A DNA stretch of 64,000 nucleotides from contig CAZSSP010000001.1 of NCBI GenBank assembly GCA_964609695.1, positions 290,703 through 354,702 of the forward strand. Reading direction: 5' to 3'. Shown here piece by piece: positions 7,381-14,927 of the stretch. Both the position numbers and the translations under genes were made by a program. How positions within the stretch are numbered: position 1 is the stretch's first letter; each line of letters starts with the position of its first letter. The DNA comes from JAGNHS01 sp964609695. Lineage in GTDB: Bacteria > Bdellovibrionota > UBA2428. The notes below the pieces were generated by a model that was given only the letters and a program-made list of their open reading frames with translations, did not search any database and was not told where the DNA came from.

Positions 7381-9326
7381 TTTAATATTTGCTCTGAGAC
7401 TTCTTCAAGACTTTGAGTCGGAGGCAGGCAAAGATTTTGAGGACAAAACTGAAACGTAGAATTTTTCGATTCTTCAAAATTAAAAAGCAAATAGGGAAAA
7501 AAATTAGCCCTCATAGATTTAACGACACTCCAATATTCAAGTTTATCTTTTGCGCCAATTGAGAGTTTCCCTGAACTCATATTTTCATGAAAATCTAAGG
7601 CACTCATTAAAACAGGAAATCCCAAAGGATGTTTATTCAACTCAATGGGAAGATAAGATTTCATACGTTCTATGCGATCACTAATCTCTGAATGAGGCAG
7701 TAATATATTTAAGCGAATAAGATTTCCGAAAGAAACAGAATTAGCCGAAGGAGTTACATTATCAAAAGAAGATTTCTGGCGGCATATTAAATCTTCAGAT
7801 TTTTCATGTGTCGTATAGTAAAAAGCTCTATTTTCATCTGAAAAAAACTCATCTTGGGCTAACTGCAACTCTAAGGCTCTCTCTAGATAATGAATGTCAC
7901 CACAAAGCTGCGACACCTCAATTAAAGCAGAAATTAAAAATGCATAATCCTCAAGATTTGCCAAATATTTTAAATCACGATCCATTAAGCGACGAGATAG
8001 CTGTTTAGGATTTTTCGCAAAAACTTCTAACAGCTTATTCGCAGTTCTAATAGCACTCTCTTTCCAATAATCGGATTGAGAAATTCGAGCCCACCTGGCC
8101 AAAGATCCTAGCATTAAAGAATTCCAACTCAGCAATATTTTTTCATCCCTAAAAGGTCTGATTCTCTTTTCCCTATGATCATTTAATTTTTTTATAATAG
8201 AGCCACAGGCATTATGAGCTTCAGAAAACTTAGAAGGATCTTTTAAGGAAAGTACATTAGTTGCATTTTCAAAATTACCCTCTCGACTTAAAGAAAAATA
8301 ACTTGAAAACAAGTCAAACTCGGACTCTGTCAAACATTTTTGAAGCTCATCAAAAGTCCAAACAAAAAAACGTCCTTCTTCACCCTCCGAATCTGCGTCT
8401 TCAGCAGAATAAAAAAGTCCGTCAGAAGTCATCATTCTTTTCTTTAAATAAGAAGCCAAAAGCTCCGACACTTTCTTAAAGTTTTCATATTTAAAAAGCT
8501 GCCAAGCTTCTGCATAAACATTAAGAAGAGAGGCTTGATCATAAAGCATTTTCTCAAAGTGAGGGATCAGCCATTTTTCATCGGTGCTGTATCTATGAAA
8601 ACCACCCTCTATTTGATCAAAAATTCCTCCGGCAGCCATAGATTCTAAAGTATGTACAATCAAATTCTTCAATTCATCATTGAAGTTGTTTCTATATACT
8701 CTGAGTAAAAAAGCAAGTTCATACGCATTTGGAAATTTTGGAGCTCCGCTATGTCCACCATATTTTTCATCAAAACGTGAAAGAGCCGACTCAGAAAACT
8801 TCAGTGTTAAATCTTTCACATTTAACTTCTCAAGCTTTTGCTGAGTAGAGACTTGGGTCAAATGTGCAAGCACGCTTTGAGCCGACTCATTTATTTTTTC
8901 TGGAGCCTCTGTCCAAAGCTTTTGTATTTGGCCCAAAACAGAATGAAAAACATCTTTTTTGAAATATGTTCCACCAAAAAAAGGTTTTAATTCTGGATTT
9001 AAAAACACATTCAAAGGCCAACCACCCCGCTGGCCCATTAAATGTATGGCGTCCATATAAATGGAGTCGACCTCTGGATGCTCTTCTCGATCAACCTTTA
9101 TAGAAACAAAATTACGATTTAAAAGCTCGGCCACTAAAGAATCTTCAAAGGCCTCTCGCTCCATCACATGACACCAGTGACAAGTTGAATATCCAATCGA
9201 TATAAATATTAACTTGTTTTCATGCTTAGCCTTTTCAAAGGCCTCTTTTCCCCAAGGAAACCAATCCACGGGATTATCTTTATGCTGTTGAAGATAAGGA
9301 CTTTTTTCAAGACTTAATCGATTCAC
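7338..9326 (-). CDS. DUF255 / YyaL-type thioredoxin-domain protein
   Basis: 662 residues, the usual size of the family (spermatogenesis-associated protein 20 / YyaL). The N-terminal thioredoxin-like domain has the signature 'SPYLQQHKDNPVDWFPWG' (9-26) and the redox motif CHWC (49-52). The remaining 450 residues resemble the alpha/alpha six-barrel of N-acylglucosamine 2-epimerase and cellulase-like folds. The biological role is poorly defined in any organism. Translation starts at GTG 9326. It is divergent from the histidine kinase at 9403 with 76 bp between the genes, and its 3' end overlaps the preceding gene on the other strand. Confidence 0.9.
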   Translation of the reverse strand: MNRLSLEKSPYLQQHKDNPVDWFPWGKEAFEKAKHENKLIFISIGYSTCHWCHVMEREAFEDSLVAELLNRNFVSIKVDREEHPEVDSIYMDAIHLMGQRGGWPLNVFLNPELKPFFGGTYFKKDVFHSVLGQIQKLWTEAPEKINESAQSVLAHLTQVSTQQKLEKLNVKDLTLKFSESALSRFDEKYGGHSGAPKFPNAYELAFLLRVYRNNFNDELKNLIVHTLESMAAGGIFDQIEGGFHRYSTDEKWLIPHFEKMLYDQASLLNVYAEAWQLFKYENFKKVSELLASYLKKRMMTSDGLFYSAEDADSEGEEGRFFVWTFDELQKCLTESEFDLFSSYFSLSREGNFENATNVLSLKDPSKFSEAHNACGSIIKKLNDHREKRIRPFRDEKILLSWNSLMLGSLARWARISQSDYWKESAIRTANKLLEVFAKNPKQLSRRLMDRDLKYLANLEDYAFLISALIEVSQLCGDIHYLERALELQLAQDEFFSDENRAFYYTTHEKSEDLICRQKSSFDNVTPSANSVSFGNLIRLNILLPHSEISDRIERMKSYLPIELNKHPLGFPVLMSALDFHENMSSGKLSIGAKDKLEYWSVVKSMRANFFPYLLFNFEESKNSTFQFCPQNLCLPPTQSLEEVSEQILNYMGNLNPTDKREM

Positions 9327-9387
9327 CTAAAGCAACCTATCACGTTAAGATTAGGTTAAGAAGAGCACTTAGAATTCAATAAAATCT

Positions 9388-9402
9388 GCCGATAAGTCTA
9401 CA
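9388..9402 (+). promoter_or_regulatory. Possible promoter -10 (GCCGATAA) abutting a GTG start
   Basis: GCCGATAA at 9388-9395 equals the consensus -10 of flagellar sigma-28 promoters, and the start codon follows 7 nt later, so transcription would begin at or next to the GTG. The expected -35 (TAAA...) 11 nt upstream is only partly matched (TTAGAATT). Read for a sigma-70 factor, GATAAG (9391-9396) ends 6 nt before the start. Suggestive only. Confidence 0.3.
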
Positions 9403-11466
9403 GTGAAGCCTAGAAAAAAGCTTAGAGATTATCTATTGGTCACGATTATTCCGTTGACCCTTATTCCCATGATAGGAATGGGATTTTTCACGCTTTACAC
9501 ATTAAAACAATCCATACATCAAGAAATCCTAAGACGAGCAAGACCTGAAATTTCTACATTAGTTAGAAATCTTGAATCCATGCTGAGACAAGCAGAAGCC
9601 GATGCCTTGAGCGCTGGCGCCAACGAAGATTTAAAAATTTCAATTCTGGCTAAAGACAAGGATGTGGAAAACGCATTTTTAGGTGCCATACTCAATCAAA
9701 GTCACTTTAACGAAATCAGTCTTTACAATAAAAAAGGTCTCCAAATTTTCAATAAAACACAAAACGCAGAGAAACGCTGGAAAGAATTTTTGATTAATCT
9801 GAGTCCTAGGGGATCCGATCAAAGAAAACCAGCCACTCAAACACGCATCCCTTTTCCATTCAAAAAGGCAGAAATTTTTAGCAACAATGGAAATCAAGAA
9901 TTAAGAAAAGGCTTTTTAAATGCTATTAGACAAAAAGGATTTTGGTGGACCTACACTCAGAATCAACTCTCAAATCACGGCCTAATTTTCCACTACTTTC
10001 ACAGAATTATAGATAAGAAGAAAAATTTTGTTGGCGTTTTCCACGGAAAACTAGAATTCAATCAAAGCATTTTGGGAGTTCTGGCCTCTCTACAAGATCT
10101 CGATGTCAGTCTTTTAAATATGCAGGGAAAAGTTCTCAGCAGCTCGAATCCTGAACTAAAAACTTTTCTTGAAAAAAATTCCGACTCTTGGAATTTTAAA
10201 AACAACTCTTGGGAAACAGAGTTCGCAAAACAACCCTACACATTCTTCTTTTCAAAATTAAACATAGAAAGCAATGAAGAGCCTATCTGGATAAACATTG
10301 GACTCTCCCAACACAGCCTAACATTACTTCAAAAGAGAATTTTTCTGTCTATCATCGGCCTAGGAATTATCATTGCTGCCATTGTTCTGCTTTTAACTGT
10401 AGCTCTCGCAGAAAGAATTACGCAACCTATATCAAGACTCGTTAACGCTGTTGATGCCATGAAAGAAGGCCAATGGGTTCAACCTGTCGAAGAAGACTCT
10501 GCAACTGAGCTTGGATACCTCGTTCAGCGATTTAACGACATGGCTAACTCTGTCCAAGCCACCAAAAGAACACTCGAAACAAAGTTAGAAGAATTAGCGC
10601 AAGCGCATGGAGTCTTGCAAAACACACAAGATCAACTGGTTCATAGTGCAAAAATGTCTTCCTTAGGACAACTTGTGGCTGGGGTAGCTCACGAACTCAA
10701 CAACCCTATCGCTTTTATTTACTCAAATGTTTTCCAACTGAGAGAATACTTGGATGATTTAGAAAAGCTTGATGGAATCATAAAGGGAAATTTAGAAAAC
10801 TTAGACGAAGCCACTCGACAAAAAGCTGTAGCCGACCTCAAAAAAATTGATTGGGATTTTATTCGAAAAGATATGGTCGACATTATTCAATCCTGCCTTG
10901 AAGGAAGCATTCGAGTGAAAGACATTGTGCTAGGTCTCAAAAACTTTTCTAGACTCGACAAAGGTCAACTCGATGATTGCGATGTGAATCTATGTCTTAA
11001 AGACACTACCAAACTTCTAGGAAGCCAATTAAAAAATAAAATTGAACTCAGCTGGGATCTTTGCAGTGATGGAATCATTAAAGCTAATAAATCACAGCTC
11101 AACCAAGTTTTTGTAAACATCATTGCCAACGCTTCACAGGCCATTGAATCAAATGGTGAAATTAAAATATCCAGCGTTAAAGATAAAAATTATTTGATAA
11201 TAAAAATCGCAGATAACGGTAGAGGGATTTCTAAAGAACATATTGATAAAATCTTCGATCCTTTTTTTACAACAAAAAAGGTTGGAGAAGGAACTGGTCT
11301 TGGACTTTCGATTGTCTATGGAATCATCCAAAGACACGGAGGACAACTTGATGTCAAAAGCCTGACTGAACCCGACCCAAAACATGGCACCGAGTTCACC
11401 ATTAAACTTCCCATAAATGGTCCAGCACACGATGATTCCGACGGTGAAATGTCGCAAGCTTCTTAA
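9403..11466 (+). CDS. Membrane sensor histidine kinase
   Basis: 687 residues. TM1 is at about 10-33, an extracytoplasmic sensor of about 280 residues (Cache-like length) follows, TM2 is at about 312-336, and a HAMP domain runs from 337 to 390. The dimerisation helix carries the phospho-acceptor H430 in VAHELNNPIAF; the spacing and sequence match HisKA kinases that have ELNNP rather than ELRTP. The ATPase domain has the N-box NIIANASQA (572-580), G1 DNGRGI (604-609) and G2 GTGLGLSI (630-637). No receiver domain is attached and no response regulator lies next door, so its partner is elsewhere. Translation starts at GTG with no Shine-Dalgarno sequence. Confidence 0.93.
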   Translation: MKPRKKLRDYLLVTIIPLTLIPMIGMGFFTLYTLKQSIHQEILRRARPEISTLVRNLESMLRQAEADALSAGANEDLKISILAKDKDVENAFLGAILNQSHFNEISLYNKKGLQIFNKTQNAEKRWKEFLINLSPRGSDQRKPATQTRIPFPFKKAEIFSNNGNQELRKGFLNAIRQKGFWWTYTQNQLSNHGLIFHYFHRIIDKKKNFVGVFHGKLEFNQSILGVLASLQDLDVSLLNMQGKVLSSSNPELKTFLEKNSDSWNFKNNSWETEFAKQPYTFFFSKLNIESNEEPIWINIGLSQHSLTLLQKRIFLSIIGLGIIIAAIVLLLTVALAERITQPISRLVNAVDAMKEGQWVQPVEEDSATELGYLVQRFNDMANSVQATKRTLETKLEELAQAHGVLQNTQDQLVHSAKMSSLGQLVAGVAHELNNPIAFIYSNVFQLREYLDDLEKLDGIIKGNLENLDEATRQKAVADLKKIDWDFIRKDMVDIIQSCLEGSIRVKDIVLGLKNFSRLDKGQLDDCDVNLCLKDTTKLLGSQLKNKIELSWDLCSDGIIKANKSQLNQVFVNIIANASQAIESNGEIKISSVKDKNYLIIKIADNGRGISKEHIDKIFDPFFTTKKVGEGTGLGLSIVYGIIQRHGGQLDVKSLTEPDPKHGTEFTIKLPINGPAHDDSDGEMSQAS

Positions 11467-11566
11467 AAGAAGTCAGTCTTTTGTCTAGATCCAAAGACAT
11501 GCCAATAATTATTCTAGTCAAATAATCTTAGAATAAAGCCCGCTAACTTAGCTCTAAACTATAGCT

Positions 11567-12673
11567 ATGAAAGTCTTCTTTCGTGTCTTAGTCCTCGCTA
11601 TAGGCTGCCAACTCCTTAGTGGCTATGCACAACTCACTCGAGAGCGTCCGTTTTTTCAAGCCTCTAGAGCCTTAGCTATGGGAGACGCTTACACTGCAGT
11701 TAATGAAGATTTTGAAGCTGTTTATTACAATCCCGCAGGTCTCGCAAAAGTTAACGAACTTCAATTCAAGGTGATGGATGTAGAAACTCTTGGCTCAGAA
11801 GATTTGGCATTTCTTTTTAAAGATACTTTTAAAGACATCACACAACTCGATTCGCTTTTAACAAAAATTCAAAGCAATAAAGGCAAAAACTATTCTGCAG
11901 GAATGAATCTTCTTCCTCAACTTTTAGTTAAAAATTTTTCCTTTGGCCTATTAGGGAGAGGACTTGCAGAAGGTCGCATTCAGCAAGATTCTTCGATGGC
12001 TCTTTTTAGCTATGTAGAACTAGGTGGATATATTCACACAGCCTTTTCACTGTTCGGAGGAATTTTAAAAGTAGGCGGTGGTGTTAAAATATTAGATAGA
12101 GCCGAAATGGTTAAAGAGTACACTCCAGCCGAATACGCTTCGAGTTTAAGCTTTCCAAATGAATGGCGAGAAGGTTTTGGAACAGGTTACGACGCTGGAC
12201 TCATGCTAACAATTCCTACAAGATTTCTCCCAACATTGGGAGTGGCCATTCAAGATATTGGAAACACCAAATTTGAAGCCGCACAAAACTTATTTAAAAA
12301 TAGTCTTTCTACCGAAGGCCCACCCAACGCCATTCGAGAGAAAATCAACGTAGGGCTAGCTTTTAAAATGAAGCATGGACGAAATGTGTTCAGCAACATT
12401 AGCGGTGAAATTAAAGACATTAACTATTTAAACAAAGAGAAAGGTGATCGCAGTTCTTCTGATCACATACACGCTGGCTGGGAACTCAATGTTAGAAAAA
12501 TTCTTTTCCTTAGGGCCGGAATCAATCAAGGTCGATATTGGACTGGGGGCTTTGGACTTCACATTGGTAGTTTAGCGCTCGAGTTTTCGTCTTATGGAGA
12601 AAACATAGCTTTTCAAAACAGACCTCGAGTTAACGATCGTAAATATGTGGGGCGTTATGCAATCGTATTTTAA
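11567..12673 (+). CDS. Outer-membrane barrel protein, PorV/OmpP1-FadL-like
   Basis: 368 residues with a signal peptide (about residues 1-22, ending SGYAQ). The mature N-terminus 'ALAMGDAYTAVNEDFEAVYY' followed by NPAGLAKV is the hallmark of the PorV / TraF-like / FadL superfamily of outer-membrane barrels. It is the first gene of a three-gene unit: a lipoprotein overlaps its end, then a second barrel with the same NPAGL motif follows. That layout suggests an envelope assembly or transport unit; the substrate cannot be read from the sequence. There is no Shine-Dalgarno sequence; TAAACT ends 6 nt before the ATG. Confidence 0.8.
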   Translation: MKVFFRVLVLAIGCQLLSGYAQLTRERPFFQASRALAMGDAYTAVNEDFEAVYYNPAGLAKVNELQFKVMDVETLGSEDLAFLFKDTFKDITQLDSLLTKIQSNKGKNYSAGMNLLPQLLVKNFSFGLLGRGLAEGRIQQDSSMALFSYVELGGYIHTAFSLFGGILKVGGGVKILDRAEMVKEYTPAEYASSLSFPNEWREGFGTGYDAGLMLTIPTRFLPTLGVAIQDIGNTKFEAAQNLFKNSLSTEGPPNAIREKINVGLAFKMKHGRNVFSNISGEIKDINYLNKEKGDRSSSDHIHAGWELNVRKILFLRAGINQGRYWTGGFGLHIGSLALEFSSYGENIAFQNRPRVNDRKYVGRYAIVF

Positions 12674-13493
12674 AATCATCAACTGGAATATTTTTTTAAT
12701 TTTAGCTTTAAGCCAATGCAGTAAAAATATTTTTAGATCCACAAGCGACGAAAAAGCCGACAGCTATAGAATCGATCGTGCACGCAAAGAAATCGATAAA
12801 GAAAATTTTGATACGGCACTGGAATATATTGTACCCGTCTGGGAGAGGCGTCAAACAGAGCCTGAAATTGCTTATATTGCCGCAAATGCCTATGCCGGCA
12901 GAGCGGGATTAAGAATTATCAACCTTTTCGATTCACTAGCTGCCGACATCACAACTAAAACGGTTATGGAAATTTTTTCTGAACATTTTAAAGATGCAAC
13001 TCTACAAGATGTGAACGACATGGAAAGTGCCATTGGTTGTATTGAAAATGCGGGCAATAGAGGGGCTTTAAGAAATTCTAAATCAAATTTTTTCGCCTTA
13101 TTAGTTTATTGGGCAAGAATTGGAGTCAATCTTAACTATTACGCTTACGCCGCCAACAACGTGAAAGAAGCTGCATTTAACGCTTGTAAAATTAGCGTGA
13201 ACTTTGGTGCAGCCACTGGACTTCCTCAAAATATTGTAGACCGTATCATGGTTACAGTTCCTCGAATTATAGATACTGCGGCCTATGTTTCGGGTTCAGG
13301 CTCCGATTTCGACGCTATTCTCGCGGCCAATCTCCCCGCTGAATTTACAGTGCTCACAAGCTTTGATCCTATTCCATGTCCTGGAACTACCGCTCCCCAA
13401 ATCGCTCTATGCTTAGGAGTAAGAAGCGTCATCAATCTAAATACCGTTGGCCTCAATACTGGTGCAGATTGCTCGGGAGGCACAGTTCCATAA
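12657..13493 (+). CDS. Lipoprotein with helical (TPR-like) repeats
   Basis: 278 residues if started at ATG 12657, which has TGGGG 5 nt upstream; a start at 12645 is also open but lacks this. The signal peptide ends at ILALSQC, giving a probable lipid-anchored Cys at position 21, although Gln at -1 is unusual for a lipobox. The N-terminal half reads as paired helices (RARKEIDKENFDTALEYI..., PEIAYIAANAYAGRAGL), similar to a TPR repeat. The C-terminal part is Cys- and Gly-rich. It overlaps the upstream barrel gene by 17 bp and ends 4 bp before the next barrel gene, so it probably works with both. Confidence 0.65.
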   Translation: MQSYFKIINWNIFLILALSQCSKNIFRSTSDEKADSYRIDRARKEIDKENFDTALEYIVPVWERRQTEPEIAYIAANAYAGRAGLRIINLFDSLAADITTKTVMEIFSEHFKDATLQDVNDMESAIGCIENAGNRGALRNSKSNFFALLVYWARIGVNLNYYAYAANNVKEAAFNACKISVNFGAATGLPQNIVDRIMVTVPRIIDTAAYVSGSGSDFDAILAANLPAEFTVLTSFDPIPCPGTTAPQIALCLGVRSVINLNTVGLNTGADCSGGTVP

Positions 13494-13497
13494 TTCT

Positions 13498-14664
13498 ATG
13501 AATCTTTTTGAAGTTCATTCTTTTATTAAAAGACTGGAAATTCAAAAATCTCTTTTTTATTTTCTATTCATATTTTTTAATTCTTACGTTCACGCCATAA
13601 GCTATTACACACGCCCCATCTACAAAGACCCTCGTTGGCTTGGACGAGGGAATACTGGAGTTGCCGTTATTACAGATGGCTCCGCTTTATTTTATAATCC
13701 TGCTGGCCTTGGTCAAAACCAAGAATATAATTTTGAAGTCTTTAATCCCAGCTTGGGAGTAGCAGCCAACGCCTATGAAAGCGGTACTTCTCTAAGCACA
13801 TTCAAAGGGGGCTCTTCAACAATTTCAGATAAATTTTCGCCCTTCTTAGGAAAGCCACTGACTGTAGAAAGCAATTTATTTCCTAATTTTGCCATACCCA
13901 AGTTTGCTATGGGCGCTTTCTTTGCAATCGACGGTTCGGCAGAATATCGAAACCCCGTAAATCCTGAACTCTACATTAAAGAACGAGATGACTGGGGATT
14001 CACGCTAGGCTCTGGCTTTAGTTATGAAGAGCGATTTTTTTTCGGCGCCTCAATTCATTATATAAAACGAACTATAATTGACGAAGAAATTACAGGCGCG
14101 ACTTTCCTTAATAGCAGTATCAGCACTTTAACTGGTTTAACTAAAAAAGGTATTGGCGTGGGTGCCAATTTAGGTTTCCAATACAAACAACCCTTGAGCG
14201 AGCATCACTACTATAGTTTAGGCATCAGCATTGATGATGTAGGTTCCACTCACTTTAGAAACAAAAGCCTCACACTTAAAGAGCCTAGCTATCAGCAACA
14301 AAGCGTTAATTTTGGGAGTGCGTATACAATCGAGTCTGAAGTTTTTGATTTAAAGGTGCTCGTTGATGCAAGACATCTCGATAGAAGTGTAGATTATGCC
14401 GTTGGAAAGCAAATATTTCTAGGCACTGAGGTCAGTTTACTTTTTATGGATTTACGAGCCGGGTTTTATGAAGGCTACTGGACTGCGGGTCTTACTTTAA
14501 GATTTTTACCGCTTTTCAATTTAACCCTGACCACTTACGCCGAAGAACTCGATCACTCTCCTGGACTCAGAGAAAATAGGGTTTATATGCTCGGAATCTC
14601 CTCGGGTTTACACCTCAAAGCCCTCGGCAAGAAAAAGCAAAAATACTCCCTTGATGACTATTAA
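13498..14664 (+). CDS. Outer-membrane barrel protein, PorV/OmpP1-FadL-like (second copy)
   Basis: 388 residues from ATG 13498. A longer frame to 13447 would lie inside the preceding gene and put 17 residues before the signal peptide, so I reject it. The signal region is residues 1-33 (IQKSLFYFLFIFFNSYVHA). The mature start 'WLGRGNTGVAVITDGSALFY' then NPAGLGQN matches the motif of the barrel encoded at 11567, so the two are distant paralogues flanking a lipoprotein. Alternating strands fill the rest. The last residues (KALGKKKQKYSLDDY) are a basic tail rather than a typical aromatic barrel end. A 221 bp repeat element begins 13 bp after the stop. Confidence 0.78.
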   Translation: MNLFEVHSFIKRLEIQKSLFYFLFIFFNSYVHAISYYTRPIYKDPRWLGRGNTGVAVITDGSALFYNPAGLGQNQEYNFEVFNPSLGVAANAYESGTSLSTFKGGSSTISDKFSPFLGKPLTVESNLFPNFAIPKFAMGAFFAIDGSAEYRNPVNPELYIKERDDWGFTLGSGFSYEERFFFGASIHYIKRTIIDEEITGATFLNSSISTLTGLTKKGIGVGANLGFQYKQPLSEHHYYSLGISIDDVGSTHFRNKSLTLKEPSYQQQSVNFGSAYTIESEVFDLKVLVDARHLDRSVDYAVGKQIFLGTEVSLLFMDLRAGFYEGYWTAGLTLRFLPLFNLTLTTYAEELDHSPGLRENRVYMLGISSGLHLKALGKKKQKYSLDDY

Positions 14665-14676
14665 CCCCCTCAATTA

Positions 14677-14897
14677 TTTTAATTGTGCGCGAAGAAACGG
14701 GCCTGGGAAATCCTTGAATTTGTTGAGTATGATAGTAAAACTCTCAATTCGATAATTTCTAAGCCATCTAAATACTTAAAATTTACTATATTGAGTATTC
14801 ATTAACTCACACTTCATCGATAATCATTGGAGTCATAAGCAACTAAGCAAATAAAATAAGATAGTTCCCAGGCCCGTTTCTTCGCGCACAATTAAAA
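14677..14897. repeat. Interspersed inverted-repeat element, copy 2
   Basis: A 221 bp element bounded by a perfect 33 bp inverted repeat (14677-14709 and 14865-14897). The core AATTGTGCGC...GGGCCTGGGAA matches copy 1 apart from T to G at one stem position and one extra G; both changes are mirrored in the opposite arm, so pairing is kept. The interior (14710-14864) is AT-rich, shares nothing obvious with copy 1 and has only short self-complementarity. It fills the space between the barrel gene and valS, ending about 30 bp before the valS start, and may therefore affect valS expression. Confidence 0.92.
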
Positions 14898-14927
14898 AAT
14901 AAAGTGAATTTCGGGCTTTATAAGGTT

